Assembly (NCBI RefSeq): GCF_010858045.1
Contig: NZ_JAAGVC010000003.1
Coordinates: 124,001 to 188,000 of the forward strand
DNA from: Nocardia cyriacigeorgica
GTDB taxonomy: Bacteria; Actinomycetota; Actinomycetes; Mycobacteriales; Mycobacteriaceae
Length of the DNA stretch: 64,000 bases
Direction of reading: 5' to 3'
In this document: one piece after another, positions 44,187 to 53,162 of the stretch
How positions within the stretch are numbered: the stretch's first letter is position 1
How the letters are laid out: the number at the start of each line of letters is the position of its first letter
The notes under the pieces: model-generated
What the model saw: the letters and a program-made list of their open reading frames with translations, nothing else
Database searches by the model: none
Told to the model about the DNA's origin: nothing
Program-made: the position numbers and the translations under genes

Positions 44187-45122
44187 TCACACCGCGCGCC
44201 GGGACAGCGATTCCGCGACGGTCTTCGCGGTGATCGCACGGGTGCGCCACAACTGAGCCTCGGTGCTGGCGCCGCGCCGTTGCAGCAGTTCGGCCAGCCC
44301 CGCCATCGCGCGCACGCCCCGTTGCTCGGCGGCGATGCGCCAGTACCGTTCGGCCTCGTCGAACTCACCCTGGCGGTACCGCACCACGCCGAGGTCATAG
44401 GCGGCCGGTCCGTGCCCGCCCGCCGCCGCCTGCGACCACAGCTCGCACGCCTGCTCCTCCTCGCCACGGGCGAACATGGCGACGCCGAGGTCGTAGAGCG
44501 CGCTGCGATAGTCGCGTTCGCCGGGCGCATCGGCCTCGGCGTTCGGTGCGGATGTGCGGCTCTTCGCGCCGCCGACGGCCGGCAGCGGAGTGGTGTCGGC
44601 GGGTGCGGCGCTCACCTCGACGACCAGGTCGGCGAAATGCGGTGGGCCCGCACCCAGGCTGCACCACAACACGATGCGCCCGCCCGCCGCGCGCTCGACG
44701 ACGATGCCGTAATTGCCGGACCAGGACCTGGCGGCACCGTCGGTATCGCGCCAGACCGGCGTCAGCGAATACAGGGCGCCCCGGCGCGCGGCCGACAACT
44801 CGACGGTGATGCCGCGTTCGAGGGCGTCGCGCCAGACGTCGACCCCCGCCAGCGTGCGCCGGTCGACGCCGACATAGCCGTCGACCATGGACAGCCCGAC
44901 GCCGAGCCCGCGCACGCCCGGCGGCGGGGTCGCCGACAGCAAGGTCAGCGTGAGGGTGGTGGCCGAACCGGTGAGCTGTTCGGTGTACATCGGATACACC
45001 ATGCTGCCCTGCCAGCTGATCGGGTCGGCGCTGCGATACCGGGCGGCCAGGGGTAGTTCGGGTCCGGCGAGTGAGGGTGTGCCGGTCGCCGGTGCGACCG
45101 TCGACGTAACCGGTTCGATCAT
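44187..45122 (-). CDS. Sel1/TPR-repeat protein downstream of the membrane kinase
   Basis: 311 residues. The first 180 residues form a beta-rich domain with no name I recognise (GSMVYPMYTEQLTGSATTLTLTLLSA...). The C-terminal 110 residues are Sel1/TPR-like repeats: YDLGVAMFARGEEEQACELWSQAAAGGHGPAAYDLGVVRYRQGEFDEAERYWRIAAEQ and one more. Repeat modules of this kind bind proteins. It follows the Ser/Thr kinase gene by 94 bases on the same strand and may be its substrate or partner. Start at ATG 45120-45122; an in-frame GTG at 45155 would add 11 residues. Confidence 0.65.
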   Translation of the reverse strand: MIEPVTSTVAPATGTPSLAGPELPLAARYRSADPISWQGSMVYPMYTEQLTGSATTLTLTLLSATPPPGVRGLGVGLSMVDGYVGVDRRTLAGVDVWRDALERGITVELSAARRGALYSLTPVWRDTDGAARSWSGNYGIVVERAAGGRIVLWCSLGAGPPHFADLVVEVSAAPADTTPLPAVGGAKSRTSAPNAEADAPGERDYRSALYDLGVAMFARGEEEQACELWSQAAAGGHGPAAYDLGVVRYRQGEFDEAERYWRIAAEQRGVRAMAGLAELLQRRGASTEAQLWRTRAITAKTVAESLSRRAV

Positions 45123-45216
45123 GCCTAGCCCCGCCTTTCCCCGATACCCGATCACCGCGCTCGACCCCGCGCGGCGGCTATACCGTACTCGCCGACGCCC
45201 ACGATTTCGCGGCGTT

Positions 45217-47466
45217 TCAGTGCGTGACGATGCGTTCGAGTGCCGCCAGATCCCGCTCCAGCATCCGGAACAACCAGTACACGCCGACGAAGGCCAGCGC
45301 CCCGCCGAAACACAGCACCCGCAGCGGCACGATCACCGCGTCGATATCGGCGGACGGGATGAAGGTCACCCCGGCGGCGCCGAGCAGCGGCACCGCGGCG
45401 GCGACGGTCAGGAAGTAGGTGCTGCGCCGGTCCAGCGCGCGCAGCTGCCTGCTGTCGTCGGCGCCGAGCCCGCCCAACGGGAGGAACGCCGGATACAGGC
45501 AGCGCACCGCGTAGAAACTCACCAGGAAGTACGGGTATGCCATGGCGATGGCGCCGCAGACGATCTGGGTGAGGAAGAAATGCGCCGACGATTCGGCGCT
45601 GATCCGACTGCCCGACAGCTGCACCGAGACCGGCACCGCGATACCGGTGATCACCCACAGCACGAAGCAGGTGAGCACATTGCGGCTGGCCAATTGCAGC
45701 GTGTCCGAGCGGGCCCGCGCCAGCGCCGCCGCGTCGTAGACCTTGCCGTGGCGCAACCCGTACATGATCAGCCACAGATGCATCACCAGCGCGATGGTCA
45801 CGATCGCCCCGATCAGGAAGCCGACGCCGTAGCTGGTCCAGGCGACACGATCGAAGGTGCGTTGCGCGTCCGCGTCGAGTTTGCTGATGATCAGGGTCCG
45901 GTTGTGGTTGTAGCTGTAGAGGATCGCCAGCAGGTTGGGCACCGCGATCGCCAGCGCCATGATCGGATGCACCCAGCTGCGGGCCCGTAACCGAGCGCTG
46001 CCCGGAGGCGGGTCCACCAGATCGCGGGCGCGCGCGTCCAGGCAGACCTGCAATTGCTGGGCCATATCGGCGCCGCGTTCCCAGCGTGCGGCCGGATCCG
46101 GCTCGAGTGCGCGCACCAACGCGCGTCGCAGGGCAGCGGGCGTGCCGGGCGGCAGGTCCTGGTAGGGCAGGTCCTGTGGGCTGTGCGCGCGCCGGTCCAG
46201 CATGGAGTCGAGGGCGGTGCGATCGCCGCCGACGGCGTTCTCCTCGCCGAACGGTTTGCGCCCGGTGAGCAATTCCCACAGCACCACGGCCAGCGAGTAC
46301 AGGTCGCTGCGGGTGTCGAGGTCGGCGGCGGCGGTGGGCCGGTCCGGATGCACCACCGACAGCTGTTCGGGCGACATGTAGGCCAGCGAGCCGCCGAAGT
46401 AGGCGACCGGACTGTCACCGGAGACATTGCCGCTGAAGCTGATATTGAAATCGGCCAGCTTCGGCACACCCTCCGCGGTGAGCAGCACATTGGCCGGTTT
46501 GACGTCGCGGTGCAGCACACCGACCCCGCCGGCGTAGTCCAGCGCCTGGGCGAGCCTGCGCCCCAGCCAGGCCACCGTCTCCGGCCAGGACAGCTTCGCG
46601 AGTTCGGCACGCACGGGTGATTCGGCAGGCTGGATCTCGCCATTGCCCGCGAGCACGGCGTCGATGACATCGAGCAGCAGCTGCCCGCTGCGCTGCGCCG
46701 CCGGTGTGTTGCGTACCCGCTCCAGCACGGTGAGCAGGGTGCCGCCGGGCACGTACTGCATGTAGAGCAGTCGCAAGCCCGGACCGTCGATCACGCGCTG
46801 ATCGAAGACACGCACGATGTAGTCGTGGTCGAGCTGGGCCAGCGTCTGCGGCTCGGTGCCCTTGTCGCGGGAGATCTTCACCGCCACCAGCCGCTGCATG
46901 GACCGCTGCCGAGCCAGGAAGACGCGGGCGAACGCGCCTCGCCCGAGGCTGGTCATCAGGTCGAAGTCGTCGATGCGCTGACCCACCTCCAGCTCGTCCA
47001 GATTCGCCGGTTCGGCCCGGCCGCCGAGCAGGGTGCTGTGATAGTCCTCGGTGGTGAGCAGTTGCGAAAGTTGTTCGGCCTGTTCGGGATAGGCGGCGGT
47101 GTACTCGCCTACGTCGACGGAGCTGCCCGAACGGCGGCGGATATGGAACTCCTCGTAGATCAGGTCCGGCGGCAGCGGCCAGGTGCGCAGCTCGGGTAGT
47201 TCGTCGACGTATTCGGCCAGCCGTTTCGGTGCGGTGCCGCGCTGCCAGCGGTTGGCCAGATCGATCTTGATCAGTTCGATCAGCGAGACCCGCCGGATCG
47301 CGGGCGCGTCGGGGAGATAGTTGCGCAGCTCCGGCGGGCTGTCGCCTTCTTGCCACGCCTGGGCGAATCGTTCGACGACCTCGGCGACCTGGTTGCCACG
47401 CGATGCCTCCGGCGACCGGTCGGACTGGACGGTCACCCCGGAGGCAGGCGGGGCGGAGTGCGCCAT
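45217..47466 (-). CDS. Ser/Thr protein kinase with C-terminal multi-spanning membrane domain
   Basis: 749 residues. The N-terminal region (about 25-135: RFAQAWQEGDSPPELRNYLPD...LIYEEFHIRRRSG) is of the kind found in planctomycete and some actinobacterial kinases. Kinase domain about 165-450: G-loop GRGAFARV (175-182), Lys197, HRDVKPAN (319-326), DFN at 339-341 in place of DFG, MSPEQ (364-368), DLYSLAVVLWELLTGRKPFGE. After residue 500 there are about six membrane helices with RHGKVYDAAALARARSD and a final amphipathic stretch. It is not PknG despite equal length: no rubredoxin Cys pairs and no C-terminal TPR. Asp of the DFN motif can still bind metal. The Sel1/TPR gene follows. Confidence 0.85.
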   Translation of the reverse strand: MAHSAPPASGVTVQSDRSPEASRGNQVAEVVERFAQAWQEGDSPPELRNYLPDAPAIRRVSLIELIKIDLANRWQRGTAPKRLAEYVDELPELRTWPLPPDLIYEEFHIRRRSGSSVDVGEYTAAYPEQAEQLSQLLTTEDYHSTLLGGRAEPANLDELEVGQRIDDFDLMTSLGRGAFARVFLARQRSMQRLVAVKISRDKGTEPQTLAQLDHDYIVRVFDQRVIDGPGLRLLYMQYVPGGTLLTVLERVRNTPAAQRSGQLLLDVIDAVLAGNGEIQPAESPVRAELAKLSWPETVAWLGRRLAQALDYAGGVGVLHRDVKPANVLLTAEGVPKLADFNISFSGNVSGDSPVAYFGGSLAYMSPEQLSVVHPDRPTAAADLDTRSDLYSLAVVLWELLTGRKPFGEENAVGGDRTALDSMLDRRAHSPQDLPYQDLPPGTPAALRRALVRALEPDPAARWERGADMAQQLQVCLDARARDLVDPPPGSARLRARSWVHPIMALAIAVPNLLAILYSYNHNRTLIISKLDADAQRTFDRVAWTSYGVGFLIGAIVTIALVMHLWLIMYGLRHGKVYDAAALARARSDTLQLASRNVLTCFVLWVITGIAVPVSVQLSGSRISAESSAHFFLTQIVCGAIAMAYPYFLVSFYAVRCLYPAFLPLGGLGADDSRQLRALDRRSTYFLTVAAAVPLLGAAGVTFIPSADIDAVIVPLRVLCFGGALAFVGVYWLFRMLERDLAALERIVTH

Positions 47467-47546
47467 GTGCGCATCGTAACGCCGTCAGCGGTGGTGCGTC
47501 GGCTTCTTTCTTGGTCGCGTCGGCGCGGTCGTGACCGGTGCGGTCC

Positions 47547-47966
47547 TCAGCCGAAGAACTCGACCAGCTCGGTCTTGCCGAACATGGTCGCGGCCTCGCG
47601 CGCCGATGGGGTGCCCGCGTCCGGATCGGCGCCGGCCGCCAGCAGATCGCGCACGATCTCGTTCTCGCCCTTGAACACCACCCCGGCCAGCGGGGTCTGG
47701 CCGCGGTCGTTGGCGCGGTCGGGGTCGGCCCCGCGCGCCAACAGCACCCCGACCGCCGCGCGGTGACCGTGGTAGGCGGCGAGCATGAGCAAGGTGTCGC
47801 CGCGCTCGTTGGTGAGGTTCACCGGCACACCCGCATCGAGGTAAGCGGCCAGCTGATCGGCGGCGCCGGTGCGCGCAAGGGCGAAGACCGCGGTGGCCAG
47901 TTCGACCAGTTCGGGGTCGATCCCGGGATCGCCGGAATCGGGGGCAGAGCCGTTGTCGGCAGTCAT
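47547..47966 (-). CDS. Ankyrin-repeat protein
   Basis: 139 residues with three recognisable ankyrin repeats: a first LDAGVPVNLTNERGDTLLMLAAYHGH, a second RAAVGVLLARGADPDRANDRGQTPLAGVVFKGE and a third NEIVRDLLAAGADPDAGTPSAREAATMFGK. It is a soluble protein-binding scaffold with no enzymatic domain, and its partner is unknown. ATG at 47964-47966. It lies upstream of the membrane kinase gene on the same strand, 80 bases apart, so joint transcription is possible. Confidence 0.85.
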   Translation of the reverse strand: MTADNGSAPDSGDPGIDPELVELATAVFALARTGAADQLAAYLDAGVPVNLTNERGDTLLMLAAYHGHRAAVGVLLARGADPDRANDRGQTPLAGVVFKGENEIVRDLLAAGADPDAGTPSAREAATMFGKTELVEFFG

Positions 47967-48004
47967 CGTTCCATTACTACCAGCCGGGCGGCCACCGCCG
48001 GGCG

Positions 48005-48115
48005 TCACTGGATGATCGCGCAGCCCTCTCCGGCGGATATCGAGCAGACCAGCCAGGACAGCGCCATCAGGAGGGCTTCGACCGGGTTGGACGGGACGAC
48101 GGTCGGATGAACCAT
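48005..48115 (-). CDS. 36-residue hydrophobic small protein
   Basis: ATG at 48113-48115 behind GAGAGG with 8-base spacing. The product has a hydrophobic core ALLMALSWLVCSISAG and ends in GCAIIQ, with two Cys residues. It fits a single short membrane segment or a small secreted peptide. It lies in an otherwise empty 350-base stretch (47967-48318) between the ankyrin and LapA-like genes. The remaining bases to 48318 show no other gene. Confidence 0.4.
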   Translation of the reverse strand: MVHPTVVPSNPVEALLMALSWLVCSISAGEGCAIIQ

Positions 48116-48318
48116 GGCAGAACCTCTCAGGTGTCGGCACGAGCCGCAGCGCCCCCCACTGGTTACAGCGGCCGAGTGCCGGCACCCGTTACACCAGTGG
48201 CAGGGGTGTTGACGGCAGCCCGGCCCCCCCGCGACCGCGCACGGGTCGTTACCGGGTTCGGCGGGTGTGCAGCGGCCATACTGAGGCGCAAAGCCCTGTC
48301 GGGTAGATGGGAGTGGCC

Positions 48319-48543
48319 ATGAACACCTCCGAGAAGCGCTCGATCCTGCAGCGGATATCACCCACCCAGTGGCTGGCGCTGGTGCTGACGATCCTCGCCG
48401 TCATCTTCATCTTGCAGAACCGCGGCAAGGTGTCGATCGACATTCTGGCCATCACCATCACCTCACCCATGTGGGTGGCGCTACTGGCCATCTTCCTGGT
48501 CGGCTGGGCCGCCGGAGTGCTGACCATGCGCCGACGCCGCTGA
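48319..48543 (+). CDS. LapA-domain membrane protein
   Basis: 74 residues with the LapA (DUF1049) plan: a first membrane helix (QWLALVLTILAVIFILQNRG), a short loop VSIDILAITITSP and a second helix (MWVALLAIFLVGWAAGVLTM) followed by RRRR. Such proteins influence envelope or lipopolysaccharide assembly in Gram-negatives; the actinobacterial role is unknown. The ATG at 48319 has GGGAG in front of it; an ATG 12 bases earlier is less likely. Its last 63 bases overlap the 3' end of the opposite-strand hydrolase gene. Confidence 0.8.
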   Translation: MNTSEKRSILQRISPTQWLALVLTILAVIFILQNRGKVSIDILAITITSPMWVALLAIFLVGWAAGVLTMRRRR

Positions 48544-49431
48544 GGCGGCGGCGATGTGGTCGACGATGGCGGCCAGCACCGCGTCGGGGGCCTCGATATG
48601 CGGCCAGTGCGCGATGGCGTCGGGCAGCATCACCACATCGGGATCCGGGATCACCTCGCGGTAGCGCTCGGCCATATGCCTGCCCGAATTCGGGTCGGCG
48701 GGACCGTTGATCAACCGCATCGGCACCGAGGTCGCGCGCATGGCGCGCACCCAGCGGTTGCGGTAGGTGAGCCGATCGCGCACGAACCGGCCGACCAGGT
48801 GGGTGACGCGGGCGCCGTCGTTGTAGTTCATGATCTGGTCGAACTGCTCGAGCAGCCGCGGGCTCGGTTTGGTGGCCGGGCCGAACATCTCATCGATCGA
48901 CCGGGCCAGCATCGGCTTGGACAACAGCAGCTTGTGGAATCGGCCCGCCACGTCACCGAGCGGTGTCGAGAGCAGCTGCTGGACCAGGCGCGGACGGTAG
49001 GACTCGATGAAGAGCCCGCCGTTGAGCCAGGTCAGTGAGCGCAGCCGATAGGGCGTCATCGACTGCGTGGAACTTTCGTGCCGGGCCAGCATTTCCTGGG
49101 CCACCGACACCCCGAGATCGTGTGCGACGACATGGCACTCGGTGACGCCCACGTGCGCGAGCAGCGCTTCGTGCATATCGGCGTGCGCCGGGACCGAGTA
49201 ATCGGCGGCCACCGGCTTGGCGGAAAATCCCATACCGAGCATGTCGGGGGCGATCACGGTGTATCGCTCGGTGAGGCGATCCCACAGCGGGGCCCAGTCC
49301 CAGGAGTTGAACGGGTAGCCGTGGACAAGGAGCAGAAATGGTCCGCTGCCCGCGACCCGGTAGAACACGTCGAAGCCGAGGAAGTCGAAATACTGTCCGC
49401 CGTCTTTCCATTCGCGCAGTTCCGCGTCCAT
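48481..49431 (-). CDS. Alpha/beta hydrolase (epoxide hydrolase/haloalkane dehalogenase-like)
   Basis: 316 residues. Oxyanion region LLLVHGYPFNSWDW (HG-x-P), cap-side DMLGMGFSAKP, and nucleophile elbow HDLGVSVAQ where the nucleophile is Asp (H-D-L-G), as in epoxide hydrolases and haloalkane dehalogenases rather than esterases. A later acid in NGPADPN and His in DAIAHWPHIEAPD complete the triad. Start at ATG 49429-49431 behind GGAG. Its C-terminal residues (GQHSGGPADQEDGQ) are read from DNA that also codes for the end of the LapA-like protein on the other strand. Confidence 0.82.
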   Translation of the reverse strand: MDAELREWKDGGQYFDFLGFDVFYRVAGSGPFLLLVHGYPFNSWDWAPLWDRLTERYTVIAPDMLGMGFSAKPVAADYSVPAHADMHEALLAHVGVTECHVVAHDLGVSVAQEMLARHESSTQSMTPYRLRSLTWLNGGLFIESYRPRLVQQLLSTPLGDVAGRFHKLLLSKPMLARSIDEMFGPATKPSPRLLEQFDQIMNYNDGARVTHLVGRFVRDRLTYRNRWVRAMRATSVPMRLINGPADPNSGRHMAERYREVIPDPDVVMLPDAIAHWPHIEAPDAVLAAIVDHIAAASAASAHGQHSGGPADQEDGQ

Positions 49432-49591
49432 GACTCCACCCTCGTCGCCGGATGACGCGGCCGCCGCGCCGTGCACCTGCGATGCCGACATGACGGCGGC
49501 GAGCGCCGATGTGCGCACCTTGCGCGCCGAGCTGAACCATACTGTGGTCGAACTGTCGGCGGGTGTCGACTCTGGGTGAACGAGGTGCGCA

Positions 49592-51289
49592 GTGGCGACG
49601 ACAACGACCCCGGCGACGCAGGACACGGCGGACTCCGAGCAGCCGCAAGGGCCGGAGAAACGGCGTGGGTGGCTACGGCTCGAGTTCGGTGGCCTGGTGG
49701 GTGCGCTGGTTCTGATCTGGCTGTCGCTGACACCCTCGCTGCTGCCGCGCGACGCGCTGTTCCAGGGTGTGGTCACCGGGGCAGGCGCCGCTGTCGGCTA
49801 CGGGCTCGGCGTGCTGGTGGCGGCGATCATTCGCTGGATGGTGCATCGTGAGCAACCGCGCCCCACCCGGGCGGTGACCTGGTGGGTGCTGGCGGGCATC
49901 GCCGTGGTGGGCACGGTGCTCATGCTGATCTGGTTCGCGGGCTGGCAGCACGAATTGCGTACCCTCATGGGCGTTTCCGGGCTGTCGTTCTGGTCGTATC
50001 CGATCATCCTGGTGGTCGCGGTGGTGGTGTTCGCCCTCCTGGTGGCGGTGGTGCGCGGGCTGATCGCGGTGACGACATGGGTGGCGCGACTGCTGACCAC
50101 GGTGCTGCCCGCCCGCGTCGCGGTCGTGGCCGGCGGCGTGCTGGTGGCCCTCGCCCTGGTGGCCGTACTCGACGGCGTGGTCGCCAACGGCGCGATGTCG
50201 GTGCTCAACAACACCTTCGCCGCCGTCAACCAGGAGACCGACGCCGACAACCCGGCGCCCACCGTGCCAGAGCGCTCCGGCGGCCCGGGCTCGCTGGTGA
50301 CCTGGGATTCCCTGGGCAGGCAGGGCCGCATCTTCGTCGGGAACGGGCCGACGGTCGGGCAGCTCTCGGAGTTCAACGGCCGTCCGGCGATGATGCCCAT
50401 CCGGGCCTACACCGGGCTCGCCTCGGCCGATACCGTGCGGGCCGAGGCGGAGTTGGCCGTGGCCGAACTCGATCGCGCCGGCGGCTTCGACCGCGCCGTC
50501 ATCGGTGTCGCCACCACCACCGGCACCGGCTGGCTCAATCCGTCCACCGCCTCGGCGCTCGAATATCTGTACAACGGCGACACCGCGCTGGTGAGCATGC
50601 AGTACTCGTATCTGCCGAGCTGGCTGTCGTTCCTGGTGGATCAGGAGCGGGCGCGGCAGGCCGGGCAGGCGCTGTTCGAGGCGGTCTACGCCCGGTGGTC
50701 GGCCATGCCGGAGGACGATCGACCGAAGCTGGTGGTGTTCGGTGAGAGTCTCGGCTCCTTCGGCGGTGAAGCGGCGTTCTCCGGCATCCAGGATCTGACC
50801 TCGCGCACCGACGGCGCGCTGTTCGTCGGTCCGACGTTCGACAACGTCATCTGGGCAGACGTGACCGCGCGCCGCGATCCCGGCACGCCGCAGGTGCTGC
50901 CGATCTTCCAGGACGGCCGCACGGTGCGGTTCGTAGCCGGGCCCGATGACCTGGAACGACCCACCCCGGACTGGCCGGGGCCGCGAGTGGTGTACCTGCA
51001 GCACGGCTCCGACCCCATCACCTGGTGGACGCCGGGGCTTGCCCTGCACGAACCGGACTGGCTCCGTGAACCCCGCGCCGACGACGTCCTCGACAGCACC
51101 CGCTGGATCCCGATCCTCACCTTCCTCCAGGTGTCGGCCGATATGGCGGTCTCCACCAACGTGCCCGACGGGTACGGCCACACCTTTCACGCCGCCATCG
51201 CCGACTCGTGGGCCGCGATCCTGCCACCGCCGGGCTGGACACCGGCCGACACCGAACGCCTGCGCGCGGTGCTGACCGGCGCCAACTGA
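49592..51289 (+). CDS. Membrane alpha/beta-hydrolase of the DUF2319 family
   Basis: 565 residues. The N-terminal half carries four to five membrane helices (about 35-55, 65-85, 100-120, 135-160, 172-200). The C-terminal cytosolic or extracytoplasmic half is an alpha/beta-hydrolase with nucleophile motif GESLGSFG and a catalytic His in GYGHTFHAAIADSW. The family is conserved in mycobacteria and nocardiae without known substrate; a cell-envelope ester is a reasonable guess. GTG start at 49592. It is divergent from the soluble hydrolase (160 bases between starts). Confidence 0.82.
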   Translation: MATTTTPATQDTADSEQPQGPEKRRGWLRLEFGGLVGALVLIWLSLTPSLLPRDALFQGVVTGAGAAVGYGLGVLVAAIIRWMVHREQPRPTRAVTWWVLAGIAVVGTVLMLIWFAGWQHELRTLMGVSGLSFWSYPIILVVAVVVFALLVAVVRGLIAVTTWVARLLTTVLPARVAVVAGGVLVALALVAVLDGVVANGAMSVLNNTFAAVNQETDADNPAPTVPERSGGPGSLVTWDSLGRQGRIFVGNGPTVGQLSEFNGRPAMMPIRAYTGLASADTVRAEAELAVAELDRAGGFDRAVIGVATTTGTGWLNPSTASALEYLYNGDTALVSMQYSYLPSWLSFLVDQERARQAGQALFEAVYARWSAMPEDDRPKLVVFGESLGSFGGEAAFSGIQDLTSRTDGALFVGPTFDNVIWADVTARRDPGTPQVLPIFQDGRTVRFVAGPDDLERPTPDWPGPRVVYLQHGSDPITWWTPGLALHEPDWLREPRADDVLDSTRWIPILTFLQVSADMAVSTNVPDGYGHTFHAAIADSWAAILPPPGWTPADTERLRAVLTGAN

Positions 51290-51409
51290 CGACCGCTCCG
51301 ATATCGATGCTCGCCGGCGAACGCCTCGACGACGAATGTTCGCCCGATGTCATCGCCGGCTTCACCGCACGGGTGAGTGGCTGTCGATCTGGCGCCCCCA
51401 CCATGAACC

Positions 51410-53071
51410 ATGGGCCTGTCGCGTCGGCAGCTGTTGCGGTTCGGTGGCGTGGCGTCGGCCGCCGCGCTGGCGGGAAGTTGCGCGGTCTCCGGCGCCCGGT
51501 TCCGGGCCCCACGCTGGACCGGTGACCCCTTCACTCTCGGCGTCGCCTCCGGCGAGCCGACCTCGGACGGGGTGGTGCTGTGGACTCGGCTGGCACCGGA
51601 TCCATTCGCCGCCGACGGGCTCGGCGGCATGCCGGCGCGTCCGGTGACCGTCGACTACGAAATCGCCGACGACGAGCACTTCCGGAAGGTGGTGCGGCGC
51701 GGCTCGGTGGTGGCCGATCGCGCGCTCGGGCACAGTGTGCACCCCGAGATCGGCGGTCTGGAACCGCAGCGCTGGTACTACTACCGCTTCCGCGCGGGGT
51801 CGGCGCTGTCACCGGTGGGCCGCACCCGCACCGCGCCCCGCCCGGGGACGGGGTCGCGGCTGCGTTTCGCCTACGCCTCCTGTCAGGCCTGGAACGACGG
51901 CCACTACACCGCTTACCGGCATCTGGCCGATGAGGACCTCGATCTGGTGGTGCATCTGGGCGATTACATCTACGAATATCCGCTGACGGGCCGCCGGCGC
52001 GGCATCCGGGTGCCCTCACCGCTGCGGCACGAGGCCCGCGATCTGGCCGGCTACCGCTTGCATTACGCATGGTTCAAATCCGATGAGCCGCTGCGCCGCG
52101 CCCATGCGGCCTTCCCGTGGCTGGTCACCATGGACGATCATGAGGTCGACGACGATTGGGCCGCCGACGCCGCCGCGTCGACGATCGACCTCGACGCACT
52201 GCGGGCGGTATTCCTGCGCCGTCGCGCGGCGGCTTTCCAGGCGATGTACGAACATCAGCCGCTACGGTTGGCGCAGCTACCGTCGGGTCCGAATATGCGC
52301 CTGCACCGGCGCTACCGCTTCGGCGACCTCGCCGAGATCACGCTGCTCGACACACGCCAATACCGCACCCGGCAGGTCTGCGGCGGCGAGATCGTCAGCG
52401 AATGCGCCTCGGCCACCGGTGTCGATCGCACCATTCTCGGTGGCGCACAACGACAGTGGCTGCTCAACGGCTTCGCGCACTCGCCCGCACGCTGGCAGAT
52501 TCTCGGCAATCAGGTGGTGATGGGCCGTACCGACCACGATCCCGGCCCGCGGACGGCGATCTCCACCGACGCATGGGACGGCTACGCGAGCGAACGCGCG
52601 GCGATACTCGGTGCCGCCGCCGACCGCTCGGTGCACAACCTGGTGGTGCTCACCGGCGACCGGCACGAGAACTACGCCGCCGATCTGCGCCGCGATCCCG
52701 GCGACGCCGAATCCGCGGTGGTGGCCGCCGAATTCACCGGAACCTCGATCTCCAGCGGTGGCGACGGCGTCGACCTGCCCGGCCGCGGCCGCGAGCTGCT
52801 GGCGGCCAATCCCGACCTGAAGTTCTACAACAGCCAACGCGGCTATGTCCGGGTGGAGGTGGATGAGCGGCTGTGGCGCACCGACTTCCGCGTGGTGCCC
52901 TATGTCGAACGGCCCGGCGCACCCATCCACACCAGGGCGAGTTTCGTGGTCGAGGATGGTATGCCCGGCGTACTGGAGGCGTCGCGGTGGGAACGGCCCG
53001 ACACCGTCGTGCGGGCGGATCGGATCGAGCACGCCGCCGCACCACCGGTCGACTCGGATGACAACCGATGA
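51410..53071 (+). CDS. Alkaline phosphatase PhoD family, Tat-exported
   Basis: 553 residues. Twin-arginine signal SRRQLLRFGG followed by an Ala-rich hydrophobic stretch and LAGSC, so it is exported folded and perhaps lipid-linked at Cys24 although the lipobox is not ideal. The N-terminal PhoD domain has DPFTLGVASGEPTSDGVVLWTRLAP. The catalytic metallophosphatase part has FAYASCQAWNDGHYTAY, HLGDYIYEY, MDDHEVDDDW and LTGDRHENYAADL with the Ca/Fe ligands. It hydrolyses phosphate mono- and diesters outside the membrane. ATG at 51410; no PHO-box search was possible. Confidence 0.9.
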   Translation: MGLSRRQLLRFGGVASAAALAGSCAVSGARFRAPRWTGDPFTLGVASGEPTSDGVVLWTRLAPDPFAADGLGGMPARPVTVDYEIADDEHFRKVVRRGSVVADRALGHSVHPEIGGLEPQRWYYYRFRAGSALSPVGRTRTAPRPGTGSRLRFAYASCQAWNDGHYTAYRHLADEDLDLVVHLGDYIYEYPLTGRRRGIRVPSPLRHEARDLAGYRLHYAWFKSDEPLRRAHAAFPWLVTMDDHEVDDDWAADAAASTIDLDALRAVFLRRRAAAFQAMYEHQPLRLAQLPSGPNMRLHRRYRFGDLAEITLLDTRQYRTRQVCGGEIVSECASATGVDRTILGGAQRQWLLNGFAHSPARWQILGNQVVMGRTDHDPGPRTAISTDAWDGYASERAAILGAAADRSVHNLVVLTGDRHENYAADLRRDPGDAESAVVAAEFTGTSISSGGDGVDLPGRGRELLAANPDLKFYNSQRGYVRVEVDERLWRTDFRVVPYVERPGAPIHTRASFVVEDGMPGVLEASRWERPDTVVRADRIEHAAAPPVDSDDNR

Positions 53072-53162
53072 ACCCGGCGGTGTCGATAGCCCAGCACGGC
53101 GGTCGGCCGCTGTCGGCCGGTGCCGGGCGCCGGCGCGGCGCATGCTCGGCGAGGGATCACGC

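Noticed and set aside
45217..47466. Assignment of the kinase as PknG
   Set aside because: Length matches, but rubredoxin Cys pairs and the TPR tail are missing, the C-terminus is membrane-spanning, and glnH/glnX neighbours are absent.
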